A DNA stretch of 64,000 bases from Actinomycetota bacterium (GTDB lineage: Bacteria; Actinomycetota; Actinomycetes; Nanopelagicales; Nanopelagicaceae), in contig JACMQL010000047.1 of assembly GCA_014377015.1 (NCBI GenBank), positions 1 to 64,000 on the forward strand, in the 5' to 3' direction. Below the pieces are notes generated by a model. The model did no database searches and was not told the DNA's origin. It worked only from the letters and a program-made list of their open reading frames with translations. This document shows, one piece after another, positions 49,672 through 60,027 of this stretch (positions are counted from its first letter, which is position 1; each line of letters starts with the position of its first letter). The position numbers and the translations under genes are program-made.

Positions 49672-50649
49672 ATGTCGAGCCATTCTGAAATCGTTGCCTC
49701 TGCCAATGGAGTCAGCCGAATCTTTCGATCGAAAACTGGCGAAGTCCGTGCCCTCGATAATGTCTCTTTCACGCTAAGTAAGGGTAAGACACTTGCGCTA
49801 GTTGGGGAATCTGGAAGTGGAAAAACTACTGCTGCACGTATTCTTTTAGGCCTTGATAATCCCAATTCTGGCATCGTGGAGATTCTTGGAAGAGTGCTCG
49901 GAAGCCTGAAGCATGAAGAAATGCGTTTGCTCCGCCGCGAAATTCAAGTTGTGCAGCAAGATCCATTTAGCCAACTCAATCGGCGACATTCTGTCGAGCG
50001 CATCGTCTCTGGTCCGCTTATGGCTTTTGGTGTTGGCGATAAGGAGTCGCGTCGAACCCAAGTTATTGCACTTTTAGAGGCGGTGGGCTTGGAGAAGGAA
50101 CACCTGAAGCGCCGCCCGCATGAACTTTCTGGCGGTCAGTGCCAGCGCGTGGCTATTGCGCGCGCGTTGGCGCTGGATCCAAAGATTGTGGTGCTAGATG
50201 AGGCGGTCTCGGCGCTTGACGTGTCAGTACGCGCTCAAGTTCTCAATCTTCTACGCAAGCTTCAGCAAGAGCGCGGCCTGACATACCTTTTCATCACGCA
50301 TGATCTTGGAGTCGCCCACTATATGGCGGATGAAATAGCTGTCATGTTCCGTGGCAGGATTGTTGAGCGTGGAAGTCGCGAAGATGTTTTTGAGAATTCC
50401 CGTCATCATTACACGGTCGGACTTTTGTCATCTGTACCGCTGGCTACGCCCACCCTCAGTAAGGCGATTCGCGACCAAGTTCAATCGCTACCCAGTCCCG
50501 GTGAAGGAGATGCCTGTCTTTACCGTACGCGATGCACAGTTGGATTGACCCGCGAAGATTGCAAGTCCACGTCACTCGTGATAACTCAAGGCACGTCAAC
50601 ACACTCATGGCTTTGCCATTCCCCGGTACAAGATTCAATTCCTGCGTAG
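49672..50649 (+). CDS. ABC transporter ATP-binding protein, DppF-like
   Basis: 325 aa; GESGSGKTTAARILLG; LSGGQCQRVAIARALALDPKIVVLDEAVSALDVSV. Confidence 0.95.
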   Translation: MSSHSEIVASANGVSRIFRSKTGEVRALDNVSFTLSKGKTLALVGESGSGKTTAARILLGLDNPNSGIVEILGRVLGSLKHEEMRLLRREIQVVQQDPFSQLNRRHSVERIVSGPLMAFGVGDKESRRTQVIALLEAVGLEKEHLKRRPHELSGGQCQRVAIARALALDPKIVVLDEAVSALDVSVRAQVLNLLRKLQQERGLTYLFITHDLGVAHYMADEIAVMFRGRIVERGSREDVFENSRHHYTVGLLSSVPLATPTLSKAIRDQVQSLPSPGEGDACLYRTRCTVGLTREDCKSTSLVITQGTSTHSWLCHSPVQDSIPA

Positions 50650-50695
50650 CACCATCAGCTGGAAAAAACGATTTACTAAAAAGGAGGCAACGCGC

Positions 50696-51538
50696 ATGAG
50701 CACATCAACTCTCCCTGTAGTGGTTGTAACTGGAGCGGCATCTGGGATTGGACGCGGAATCGCGTTGCGGCTTGCGCAGGATTACCAAGTGGTGCTGGTT
50801 GATCTCAACCCAACCACGCTTCCTAACGTCGAGAAGGAAATCAACGATGCGGGTGGTCTCGCTTTCAAGTCGTTAGGTGATGTAGGAAAGAGAGACACGC
50901 ATCATCGCGCTCGTGCCCTTGCCGAAGAGAAGGGGCTTTTGGCTGCCTGGGTCAATTGCGCGGGTTGGACCCGCGGCGCTCCACTTCACGACTTTCCCAA
51001 TGATCCTGCTGTGCTTGAAGAACTCATCTCTGCCAACCAAATCGGCACCTTTTGGGGATGCGCCGAAGCAGTCAATGCCTTCGTTTCAAAGAAAACCAAA
51101 GGCGCGATTGTAAACATTTCATCCGTTCACGGTCGCCGGGCCTGGCCAGATCATGCGGTATACGAGATGACGAAAGCGGCGGTCGATGCACTCACTCGAA
51201 ATGTGGCGGTTGCTTACGGACCTTTCGGAATTCGATGTAACGCAGTGGCACCGGGTGCAATCATGACTCCTGCCTTAGCGCAAAGTTTTATAGATGCGCC
51301 AGATGCAAGAGAGCGGCGCCAATCTCTTGAGTTGCTTACGCCGCTCAAACGGATTGGTGAGCCAAGTGAGATAGCCGAAGTCGTGGCCTTTTTGCTCTCC
51401 GAAAAGGCGTCATATGTCTCGGGACAAAGTGTTGGTGCCGAAGGCGGTTGGACTTCCGCTCTAGGTGTCCCTGCGATTGATGCAAGGCTGGCAGAACAGT
51501 ACGGCCTTGATCCTGCAACAGGTCTTCCGCAGGACTGA
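50696..51538 (+). CDS. SDR family oxidoreductase
   Basis: 280 aa; VVTGAASGIGRGIALRLA; YEMTKAAVDALTRNVA; C-terminal GAEGGW; SD aaggagg. Confidence 0.92.
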   Translation: MSTSTLPVVVVTGAASGIGRGIALRLAQDYQVVLVDLNPTTLPNVEKEINDAGGLAFKSLGDVGKRDTHHRARALAEEKGLLAAWVNCAGWTRGAPLHDFPNDPAVLEELISANQIGTFWGCAEAVNAFVSKKTKGAIVNISSVHGRRAWPDHAVYEMTKAAVDALTRNVAVAYGPFGIRCNAVAPGAIMTPALAQSFIDAPDARERRQSLELLTPLKRIGEPSEIAEVVAFLLSEKASYVSGQSVGAEGGWTSALGVPAIDARLAEQYGLDPATGLPQD

Positions 51539-51542
51539 GCGC

Positions 51543-52628
51543 ATGACACAACTTGGTCCAAGAGATCCTTTCATCCGCCGCGCGGTCGGCCATTTTGGTC
51601 GGGTCGCGCTTTGGGAAGGTCACGAAATTGTAGAAATGTCATCGCCGCATATTCATCTAAAAATCAGTTTAAGTAGGGGCGCCGAGATTCTGGAAATGCG
51701 CTCGCGCCGACTCGACATGGATATTCTTTGGCACGGTCATGAGGACATTGTCCGGCACCGACCTGCAACGCAGACATCTGCGCCGTCTATCGGTAACTTC
51801 TTGGATCATTTTTCGGGTGGATGGCAAGAGGTTTTGCCGACGGCTCAATACCCAGTGGAATACAAGGCGGCGCCGATCGGTGCACACGGGGAGGTAGCCA
51901 TGCTCTCGTGGAATTACAGGGTCATCAGCGATGAGTCTGATTCCATTTCGGTTGAGTTCTTTGTGGACTTACGACGCTTCCCGTTGCGATTAACTCGGCG
52001 CATGACCCTCACTGACGGTGTATTAAGAATGGATGAATCGGTCGAAAACCTCAGCGCTGAAATGATTGAATTTCAGTGGGGACATCATCTGGTTTTGGGA
52101 GGGCCATTTGTCGACCCAGGGATGGAAATGATCGTCAATACGGGAGAGCGGATCGAGATCCCAAGTTATCCCTCACCTACATATAGATACAAAGTAGAAA
52201 CTGAATCCACATGGCCGAGCGCCTATCTGGCTGATGGGAGCCTTGCAGATGTCAGCATCGTTGGAGAAACAGATGGCACGGATGGTCATTTGATACTTGG
52301 TCCGATGAGCGACACGACAGTAATTTTCCGTAACCATAAATTCGAAACAGATGTGAAAATCGCCTGGGATATGAAAGTATTTCCCTATTGCTGGATCTGG
52401 ATGGTGCTCGGAGGCATTCCCCAGTGGCCGTTGTGGGGAAGAGATCGTCTGGTGACTCTCGAACCTTTCTCGTCTCCGGTTATTTCCTTGACCGATGCCA
52501 TCGCGCAAGGCAGTGCCTTGAAGTTGAATCCCAAAGAGAAAATGCGAACATGGGTCCTCTGCGAGATTTCTGCTTTTTCTGACTCAATTGAATCGATCTC
52601 AACTAAGAATGGTGTGAAAAGTGAGTAA
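51543..52628 (+). CDS. DUF4432 / aldose-1-epimerase-like protein
   Basis: SLSRGAEILEMRSRRLDMDILWHGHED; EFQWGHHLVLGGPFVDPGMEM; start reassigned to ATG 51543. Confidence 0.75.
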   Translation: MTQLGPRDPFIRRAVGHFGRVALWEGHEIVEMSSPHIHLKISLSRGAEILEMRSRRLDMDILWHGHEDIVRHRPATQTSAPSIGNFLDHFSGGWQEVLPTAQYPVEYKAAPIGAHGEVAMLSWNYRVISDESDSISVEFFVDLRRFPLRLTRRMTLTDGVLRMDESVENLSAEMIEFQWGHHLVLGGPFVDPGMEMIVNTGERIEIPSYPSPTYRYKVETESTWPSAYLADGSLADVSIVGETDGTDGHLILGPMSDTTVIFRNHKFETDVKIAWDMKVFPYCWIWMVLGGIPQWPLWGRDRLVTLEPFSSPVISLTDAIAQGSALKLNPKEKMRTWVLCEISAFSDSIESISTKNGVKSE

Positions 52629-53532
52629 CTTCAAAAACCTCCATGGCGTTTTGCCGGTACTGCATACGCCATTTGATGAGCAGGAAGAAATCGATCGCCC
52701 AATTCTTCACAAGGAAATTGCATGGCTGCACGGTCTTGGCGTGGACGGTGTCACGACAGGGATGGTCACTGAAATTCTCAAACTTTCACCAGCCGAGCGA
52801 ATGTCCCTCCATGAAATAATTGCAGAATCATCAGTGCCACTTGGTCTCATCACCGTGCTGAGCGCTGGGGCAGAGTCGACGAAGCAGGCGATTGCCTACG
52901 CAAAACATGCTCAATCAATCCAAGCCGACGCGGTCATGGTAAACCCGCCTTTGAGCACGTCGCTGAGCGAAAATGATCTGTATGGCTATTATGCAGCCAT
53001 ATTTAACGCAACTGATATTCCACTGATTGTGCAGGATGCGTCAGGTTATGTAGGACGCCCTGTCTCATTAGAACTTCAAGTAAAACTCCTTAATGACTTT
53101 GGCTCACGTATTTACTTTAAGCCAGAAGCCGTTCCGATTGGTCCGCGATTGTCACTCTTCCTTGAAGCTACCAACGGACAAGCGCGCGTCTTGGAAGGAT
53201 CCGGTGGCGGGGCTTTGATTGACACCCATCAGCGCGGAGTCGTAGGAACTATGCCAGGCGCCGATAATGCATGGGCATTAGTCGCTCTGTGGCGGGCCCT
53301 TGAAGCGGGCAACTTCGATCTTGCAGATCGAATCAGCGGCCCCTTGGTAAATATCATCGCACTTGAGTTTTCGCTCGACGCCTACTTGGCAATTGAGAAG
53401 TACTTTATGAGAAAACAAGGTATTTTTATCAATGAGATTGTCCGCCAACCTTTCGGATTTAGATTGGACGAGAAAACTAAATTGCGGTTGGACCGTCTCT
53501 TTGATCTGCTTCACGCAAGCGTCTATAACTAG
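52621..53532 (+). CDS. DapA/NanA-family lyase (dihydrodipicolinate synthase-like aldolase)
   Basis: 303 aa; GVLPVLHTPFDEQEEIDRPILHKEIAWLHGLGVDGVTTGMVTEILKLSPAER; YFKPEAVP. Confidence 0.9.
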   Translation: MSNFKNLHGVLPVLHTPFDEQEEIDRPILHKEIAWLHGLGVDGVTTGMVTEILKLSPAERMSLHEIIAESSVPLGLITVLSAGAESTKQAIAYAKHAQSIQADAVMVNPPLSTSLSENDLYGYYAAIFNATDIPLIVQDASGYVGRPVSLELQVKLLNDFGSRIYFKPEAVPIGPRLSLFLEATNGQARVLEGSGGGALIDTHQRGVVGTMPGADNAWALVALWRALEAGNFDLADRISGPLVNIIALEFSLDAYLAIEKYFMRKQGIFINEIVRQPFGFRLDEKTKLRLDRLFDLLHASVYN

Positions 53533-53588
53533 CAAATCCAAACTGAAACCAGCTGCAAGCGAAGAATAGAAACTAGGAGATTTTGTTA

Positions 53589-54347
53589 ATGAGCGAGACC
53601 CTCACGGATTTCAAGGATCAAGTTGTTGTCATCTCAGGCGCTGCGCAAGGAATCGGGTTGGCGGCGGCCAAACTTATTCACGGGCGCGGCGGACAGGTTG
53701 TCCTGCTCGATGTTCTGGTTGAGAAACTTCAGCACGTCAAGGTCGAACTCTCCTTGGAGGCTGATCAAGTTCATCAAATTGACGTCGGTGATCCTGAGTC
53801 AGTAAGGAATACGATTGCCGAAATTGAAAAATGCTACGGTCAGATTCATGCACTCATCAATACAGCTGGAATTGTTGGTCCAACTAATGTCGGAACTGAA
53901 CTTATTGATTGGACAGATTTTGAGCGCACGGTGCGTATCAACCTATTCGGAACGATTTGGCTGACTCAAGCCGTGTTGCCACTTATGAAAGAGAAGAAAT
54001 ATGGACGCATCGTCCACGTGACTTCTATTGCAGGCAAAGAAGGAAATCCGGGCATGTCTCCATACAACACCTCCAAGTCAGGGATGATTGGCTTTGTAAA
54101 GGGAGTCGCCAAAGAGGTCGCCCCATTGGGTATCACCGTAAACGCACTTGCTCCAGCGGTAATCAGCACTCCGATGAATGCCAACACCAGCGATGAAACG
54201 CTGAAGTACATGATTTCGCGGATTCCCATGGGACGAGTGGGCGAGGCTGAAGAGGTTGCAGAGATGCTTGCCTTCATTGCATCGAAGGCATGTTCCTACA
54301 CAACTGGCTTCACGTTCGATACCTCTGGTGGCAGAGCTACGTATTAA
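53589..54347 (+). CDS. SDR family oxidoreductase
   Basis: VVISGAAQGIGLAAAKLI; YNTSKSGMIGFVKGVAKE; FDTSGGRATY. Confidence 0.92.
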   Translation: MSETLTDFKDQVVVISGAAQGIGLAAAKLIHGRGGQVVLLDVLVEKLQHVKVELSLEADQVHQIDVGDPESVRNTIAEIEKCYGQIHALINTAGIVGPTNVGTELIDWTDFERTVRINLFGTIWLTQAVLPLMKEKKYGRIVHVTSIAGKEGNPGMSPYNTSKSGMIGFVKGVAKEVAPLGITVNALAPAVISTPMNANTSDETLKYMISRIPMGRVGEAEEVAEMLAFIASKACSYTTGFTFDTSGGRATY

Positions 54348-54381
54348 TTTGTATTTCTCGCACTTCGAAGAAAGGAAGACG

Positions 54382-55179
54382 ATGTCCAACCGAACCATTC
54401 AACAATTGTTGGATATGCATGGGAAAGTCGCGATCGTGACAGGTGGCGGAACTCACTTAGGTAGGGCGATGACGGAATCTCTTGCCGAACTCGGGGCGGT
54501 TGTGCATATCGCATCTCGTCGTGTGGATTTGTGTGAAGAAACCGCGATAGAGATGCGCTCCCGCGGCTTGCAGGTTCATGCCCACGGATGTGATGCGACG
54601 AAAGAGGATCAAGTAAGACAACTCGTTGAAAATGTCTTTGCGCAATCCGGGCGACTTGATGTAATGGTGGCAAATGCTGGTGGAAATTCGACAACCTCAC
54701 ATCCACCTCATGCCAGCCTGGCTGAATTTCGCAATACTTTCGAATTGAATGTGGTGTCGACATTCATCAGCGCCCAAGAGGCAGCCAAAGTTATGATTCC
54801 GCAAGGCAAGGGCGCGATCGTTACGATCGGTTCGATCGCTTCACGCCTGGCGATGGATCCGCGAATTTATGAGTCAACTTCTTTTATGCGATCAGGTGCG
54901 CCGTACATAACAGCTAAGGCCGCTGTTCTCAACCTGACTCGAGCGCTGGCAGCTGAATTTAGTCCTCATGGGGTGCGTGTTAATTGCATTTCTCCCGGTC
55001 AGATTCCTAACGATGAGACCGACAAAGATCAAGTGGAAATATTTAGAAAGATGAATGCCTTTCATCGCACCGGGCTCGCGGAAGATCTCAAAGGTGCGGT
55101 TGCTCTACTTGCAACTGATGCGGGTGCGTGGATAACCGGACAAGAAGTGTTAGTCGATGGCGGCTGGTCAATATGGTAA
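54382..55179 (+). CDS. SDR family oxidoreductase
   Basis: AIVTGGGTHLGRAMTESLAELGAVVHIASR; YITAKAAVLNLTRALAAEFSPHGVRVN; start ATG 54382 after SD. Confidence 0.92.
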   Translation: MSNRTIQQLLDMHGKVAIVTGGGTHLGRAMTESLAELGAVVHIASRRVDLCEETAIEMRSRGLQVHAHGCDATKEDQVRQLVENVFAQSGRLDVMVANAGGNSTTSHPPHASLAEFRNTFELNVVSTFISAQEAAKVMIPQGKGAIVTIGSIASRLAMDPRIYESTSFMRSGAPYITAKAAVLNLTRALAAEFSPHGVRVNCISPGQIPNDETDKDQVEIFRKMNAFHRTGLAEDLKGAVALLATDAGAWITGQEVLVDGGWSIW

Positions 55180-55877
55180 GCAAATTTGATTCAAGTCGAG
55201 CCGACTGGAGTGCCTGGCGGGCAAGTCGGGTCGAAGGCGCCAAGAGCCCGCTGGGCAAGTTAGCCCTTGTACAAACGACATGGCTGCCCGAGGACGCAAT
55301 ATTCGATCCCAGAAAAGCAACCTTGGACCAGCCAACAACAGTTACAGCAACAGAGATTGAAAGAAGAGACTTCGACGGGAATTTGCTGGCGCATGGTTAT
55401 CGGCTATGGGATTCCAACTCTGAGGCAATCCAGAATTTTATCGGAATAGAAACATTTGATTTCGACGCCAAGTGGATTATTGAAGGTAAATTCAAAGCTT
55501 ACGAGAACAGCAAGCCAATTGCATTTGAATTCATAAAAGACAATGGTGGAACTCGCGATTTGGCTGTCCCCGGAGTAATCGAGGCCACTATTGAAGGAGT
55601 TGAGTATCGCCTCTTCGCATTTGATGATGATGGGCAATTAATTCTCCCGTTCACTGATCTCACCAACTCTGTGGAAACTTATGAGTCCGGACGATTTCTG
55701 CTTGTGGACCATATCGCTGGAATTGAATATGTAGTCCTGGATTTTAATCGCGCCTTCGCTCCGCCATGTGCTTTTTCAAATCATTTCAACTGCCCGTTGG
55801 CTCCAGCCGGAAACCGGATAGGAATCGCGGTGCGTGCAGGAGAGAAACGGCCACTCTTCAAGAACCAAGTTAAGTAG
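55173..55877 (+). CDS. DUF1684 domain-containing protein
   Basis: RLFAFDDDGQLILPFTDLTNSVETYESGRFL...VLDFNRAFAPPCAFSNHFNCPLAPAGNRIGIAVRAGEK is diagnostic; start overlaps upstream SDR. Confidence 0.9.
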   Translation: MVSKFDSSRADWSAWRASRVEGAKSPLGKLALVQTTWLPEDAIFDPRKATLDQPTTVTATEIERRDFDGNLLAHGYRLWDSNSEAIQNFIGIETFDFDAKWIIEGKFKAYENSKPIAFEFIKDNGGTRDLAVPGVIEATIEGVEYRLFAFDDDGQLILPFTDLTNSVETYESGRFLLVDHIAGIEYVVLDFNRAFAPPCAFSNHFNCPLAPAGNRIGIAVRAGEKRPLFKNQVK

Positions 55878-55884
55878 GTCGGTA

Positions 55885-57051
55885 ATGGCGGAGGACATTG
55901 TGCAACTGCTGCAAAGACTAATAGCTATTGATTCGGTTAATTCACATCTCGGCGGAAAAGCAAACGCCGAATTTGCTCTGCATGTATTCCTCGAAAGCTG
56001 GGCCAAGTCAGCAGGATTCATAACAACGCGCCTGCCGATTGGATCCCAATCTGAGGGTCCTAACTTCAACCTGCTGATCACTTACGAGGTTTCCGAACAT
56101 GCGCCTTGGTTGTTGTTCGAATCGCATTCAGACACTGTCGGGATCGACGGAATGAAAATTGATCCATTCGCATCGCTGATTTCTGAGGGCAAACTTCATG
56201 GTCGCGGAGCCTGCGATACAAAAGGAAGCGGTGCCGCAATGTTGTGCGCGCTTGTCGAGTACACGGCCTTGCATTCGCATAGCCAAAACATCGCAGTCCT
56301 TTTTGTCACGGAAGAAGAGATTTCCAAATCAGGCGTGAATGCCTTTGTGACCAAACAACTACCTGGGCTTTCATGGGTACCGCGTGGTGTCATTGTGGGA
56401 GAACCTACTAATTGCGAGCTCGTGGTGGCACACAACGGAGTGATTCGCTGGAAGGTTGCCGTTAAGGGATTGGCCGCACACTCCTCAAATCCCTCCTTAG
56501 GTAAGAGTGCAATTTCCAAGATGGCCAAACTTCTGCTGGTATTTGAGAAGCAATATTGTGAAAAACTGGACTTGGTGCATCCGCTTACAGGTCGCGCCGC
56601 ATGCTCAGTGAATGTGATTTCTGGGGGAGATTCCGTAAATATTATTCCGGCGCACTGCGAGGTAACTATTGATCGTAGGGTGCTGCCAGGAGAGATCTCC
56701 TCGCAGATTATTCGTGACTACTCGAAAGTCATAAATGATATTGCCGCTCGAGATGGCGATATGGAAGTTGAAATTCAACTTGCTTTTATTGATCGCGCCT
56801 TGGATCCACTTACAAATCGCGAATTGGCATCCAAGGTATCGGAAGTTCTGGACAGTCTAGGTTTCCATTCGGCTGAACGTGGCGTTGGATACGGGACCGA
56901 CGCTTCTACATATTCCTATGCAAACATCCCTGCCATTGTTTTAGGACCCGGAAGCATCGAACAAGCTCACACGAGTGATGAATGGGTGGATATTTCGGAA
57001 TTGCATAAAGCTCAAGCCATCTACTTGGAGTTGATGAGAATGAAATTCTAG
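55885..57051 (+). CDS. M20 family metallopeptidase (ArgE/DapE/ACY1)
   Basis: SHSDTVGIDGMKIDPFASLISEGKLHGRGACDTKGSGAAML; TEEEISKSG; start ATG 55885. Confidence 0.93.
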   Translation: MAEDIVQLLQRLIAIDSVNSHLGGKANAEFALHVFLESWAKSAGFITTRLPIGSQSEGPNFNLLITYEVSEHAPWLLFESHSDTVGIDGMKIDPFASLISEGKLHGRGACDTKGSGAAMLCALVEYTALHSHSQNIAVLFVTEEEISKSGVNAFVTKQLPGLSWVPRGVIVGEPTNCELVVAHNGVIRWKVAVKGLAAHSSNPSLGKSAISKMAKLLLVFEKQYCEKLDLVHPLTGRAACSVNVISGGDSVNIIPAHCEVTIDRRVLPGEISSQIIRDYSKVINDIAARDGDMEVEIQLAFIDRALDPLTNRELASKVSEVLDSLGFHSAERGVGYGTDASTYSYANIPAIVLGPGSIEQAHTSDEWVDISELHKAQAIYLELMRMKF

Positions 57052-57980
57052 TGCCAAGCACATTGAGCATCGGTATAGTCGGATTTGGCAGGATGGGGCA
57101 AGAGCACGCTCGCCATATTGAAGAGTCGACTGAAATGCGAGTTGCCGTGGTCGTCGAGCCAATGGAAGAGAATTTTGAACGTATCAGCCGATCATTCATT
57201 GATTCAGAAGTAAGACTTTTCACCGAACTAGCCGATGCGATCTCATTAGAACAAGTTGATGGATGGATCATCTCGTCGCCCACTTCCTCACATGTCCAAA
57301 GTGCGCGCATTTTGCTTGAAGCGGGCCAGCGAGTAATGCTGGAGAAGCCGATTGCCGAGTCGCTGGAAAACGCAAAACTCTTGCAAGACCTCGTTCGAGC
57401 GGATTCAGCTAATTTAATGATGGGTCATATTCTGCTGTGGAGCCCAGAATTTCAGGAGTTGCGCAATAAGGTTCAGCCAAGGGGAGCCATCCGCGAAATC
57501 AAAACTTTACGCCAGCGCTCTCAATCACACAGGATCGACTATCCCAACGAATCCTTGTTTTCGTTGCTTATGGTGCATGACCTTTATTGCATTCAAGCGC
57601 TGACTTTAGGCAAAGAGCCCCTGAAATTTGTGGGACGCACCCGCAACCATCAAGCTGGCGGAATTGATTTCGCTAGCGCAGAGTTAGTTTGGGCCGATTC
57701 GACCGTAGCCACTGCGAAAGCAAACTACTTCTTAGCCAATGATCCGCCCGGTCTTATTGATGATGAAATTTCCGTACGTGGCGATGACTGGAGCGAGTTC
57801 GTTCACTTCCGCGGCAATTTTGCGCAAGCCCTGCGCAACGAGCATGCGCATTTTGCAGAACTTCTCCGCGGGGAAGTGGCAGTTCCGATCGGAGCGCGCT
57901 ACCAAGACGCACTGCAAATTCAGGGATGGGTGGATGCTTTGATATCGTCGGCTGCTGTTGGAAACTACGAAGGAGAGTGA
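57051..57980 (+). CDS. Gfo/Idh/MocA family oxidoreductase
   Basis: 309 aa; SIGIVGFGRMGQEHARHIEE; VMLEKPIAESLENAKLL. Confidence 0.92.
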   Translation: MPSTLSIGIVGFGRMGQEHARHIEESTEMRVAVVVEPMEENFERISRSFIDSEVRLFTELADAISLEQVDGWIISSPTSSHVQSARILLEAGQRVMLEKPIAESLENAKLLQDLVRADSANLMMGHILLWSPEFQELRNKVQPRGAIREIKTLRQRSQSHRIDYPNESLFSLLMVHDLYCIQALTLGKEPLKFVGRTRNHQAGGIDFASAELVWADSTVATAKANYFLANDPPGLIDDEISVRGDDWSEFVHFRGNFAQALRNEHAHFAELLRGEVAVPIGARYQDALQIQGWVDALISSAAVGNYEGE

Positions 57981-57981
57981 T

Positions 57982-59115
57982 GTGTTAACTGAGTCGAGTC
58001 GCCAGCAGGACTTCCCCAGCCTCGCTGGCCGCGTTTATCTCAACACTTCGGCAGAAGGAATTCCTCCTACCTCGGTTCTTGAATCGTTGGCGCAATACGG
58101 GCAAGACAAGTTGCTCGGCATGGACGGTCGTTTACTTCATGCCAAGCGCTACGAAGATGTAAAAGTTAAGACTGCGAAATTCTTTGGTCTTAGTGCATCC
58201 GATATCGGACTTTGCTCGTGTTCCTCAGAGGCATACAACCTGGCATTTGCCGCTCTTAGGCTTAAAGAAGGCGACGAAGTTGTCATCAACGATCTAGATT
58301 TTCCCGCGGGAGCAACTCCTTGGTTGGTTCCTGGGTCTTCTGCAACTGTCAAAGTGTGGCGTAATCGCGATGGCGTACTGGATGCCAAAGATCTGGCTTC
58401 ATTACTAAGTCCTAATACTAAATTTGTAAATACCTCACTTGTGAGTTTCTACAATGGATTTCGAATTGATCTGGACGAGGTTTCGCAGACTGTCAGAGCG
58501 AACTCACCCGCCATGCTTGGCGTGGATGTGACGCAAGCACTTGGACGCCACGAACTAAACCTTCAGGGAGCGGATCTGATCGTGAGTTCTACCCATAAGT
58601 GGTTGCTTGCATCGCATGGCGGGGGTCTTGTCGGAGTCAATCCTGAGCGAGCAGACGAGTGGACAGTACCGGTAGGCGGTTGGCTCAATCTGGAGAACGC
58701 CTTCGATGAATCTCGCTTCGCTGGTGTGCAGCCCAAGAAAGGGGCGGCAAGTTTCTCAGTAGGTATGCCGAATTATTCCGTCATTTACGCAATTGATGCT
58801 GCTCTCGATTACATCGACAGCATTGGAGTTGCCGAAATAGATGCGAGCACGCAGGAACTTGTCATGCTTTGCCGTGAAGGTGTTGCTGCACTGCCTGTTG
58901 AACTTCTCGGACCTCGCCATCCAAAAAATTCCTCAGCAATTATCGCGTTTAGGCACCCTGATTTCGAATTGATTAATGAAGCCTTGCACGATGAGGCAAT
59001 CCACGTGATGGCCCACGCTGGTCGCATCCGAGTTTCGATTCATGGATATAACACCAGGGCTGATATTGAACGATTTCTTTATTGCTTGGAGAATGCGTTG
59101 CAGATAGCAAATTAG
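57982..59115 (+). CDS. Class V aminotransferase (PLP-dependent)
   Basis: GRVYLNTSAEGIPPTSVLESL; LGVDVTQALGRHELNLQGADLIVSSTHKWLLASHGGGLV (PLP Lys); start GTG 57982 probable. Confidence 0.9.
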   Translation: MLTESSRQQDFPSLAGRVYLNTSAEGIPPTSVLESLAQYGQDKLLGMDGRLLHAKRYEDVKVKTAKFFGLSASDIGLCSCSSEAYNLAFAALRLKEGDEVVINDLDFPAGATPWLVPGSSATVKVWRNRDGVLDAKDLASLLSPNTKFVNTSLVSFYNGFRIDLDEVSQTVRANSPAMLGVDVTQALGRHELNLQGADLIVSSTHKWLLASHGGGLVGVNPERADEWTVPVGGWLNLENAFDESRFAGVQPKKGAASFSVGMPNYSVIYAIDAALDYIDSIGVAEIDASTQELVMLCREGVAALPVELLGPRHPKNSSAIIAFRHPDFELINEALHDEAIHVMAHAGRIRVSIHGYNTRADIERFLYCLENALQIAN

Positions 59116-59123
59116 ATGGCTGG

Positions 59124-59129
59124 TAGGGT
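59124..59129 (+). promoter_or_regulatory. -10 box TAGGGT, internal leaderless promoter for prpBCD
   Basis: TAGGGT-GAAGAG-ATG(59136). Confidence 0.5.
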
Positions 59130-59135
59130 GAAGAG

Positions 59136-60020
59136 ATGAGCGGTCAGAGCGCAGGGCAAAGATTTAGAGAAGCGGTCGCAACTGAGTCGCCCTTGCAGAT
59201 TATTGGAACCATCAATGCCAACCACGCATTAGCGGCCAAAGAGATTGGCTACAAGGCGATCTATCTCTCAGGAGGTGGAGTTGCGGCAGGTTCTCTCGGA
59301 GTGCCAGATTTGGGAATCACGAATCTGGCCGATGTCTTGATTGATGTTCGACGCATAACTGACATTTGCGATGTTCCGTTGCTAGTTGATGCCGATACCG
59401 GATTTGGCCCGTCTGCTTTCAATATTGCTCGAACTATAAGGGATATTGTTAAAGCCGGTGCGGGAGCCTTGCATATCGAGGATCAAGCTGGCGCAAAGCG
59501 ATGCGGACATCGTCCAAACAAGGAAATAGTCAGCAAGAGTGAAATGGTGGATCGAATAAGGGCCGCAGTAGACGCGCGCACCGATGATTCCTTCGTGATT
59601 ATGGCCAGAACGGATGCCGTAGCCAGCGAAGGCGTTGAATCGGCGTTAGATCGTGTCGGGGCATACGTTGAGGCAGGCGCGGACATGATTTTTCCAGAAG
59701 CTATTACAGATCTTGAAACCTACTCAAAATTTACTGCTGATGCGGGAGTTCCAGTTCTGGCCAATATCACGGAATTTGGCTTGACCCCCATGTTCACTGT
59801 TGAAGAATTGCGGGCAGTCGGTGTCGCCATGGTTCTTTATCCGCTCTCCGGCTTCCGTGCAATGAATAAGGCGGCAGAAAGTGTCTTTAATGCAATTCGT
59901 CGCGAGGGTACTCAGCGGGGAGTGCTCGATCAGATGCAAACTCGAGAAGAACTTTATGCGCGAATTAATTATTATGAATACGAGCATGTGCTCGATGACT
60001 ATCAGAATCCGGAAAGGTAA
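59136..60020 (+). CDS. prpB: 2-methylisocitrate lyase
   Basis: 294 aa; [72 protein letters not shown]. Confidence 0.95.
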   Translation: MSGQSAGQRFREAVATESPLQIIGTINANHALAAKEIGYKAIYLSGGGVAAGSLGVPDLGITNLADVLIDVRRITDICDVPLLVDADTGFGPSAFNIARTIRDIVKAGAGALHIEDQAGAKRCGHRPNKEIVSKSEMVDRIRAAVDARTDDSFVIMARTDAVASEGVESALDRVGAYVEAGADMIFPEAITDLETYSKFTADAGVPVLANITEFGLTPMFTVEELRAVGVAMVLYPLSGFRAMNKAAESVFNAIRREGTQRGVLDQMQTREELYARINYYEYEHVLDDYQNPER

Positions 60021-60027
60021 AGCCTAA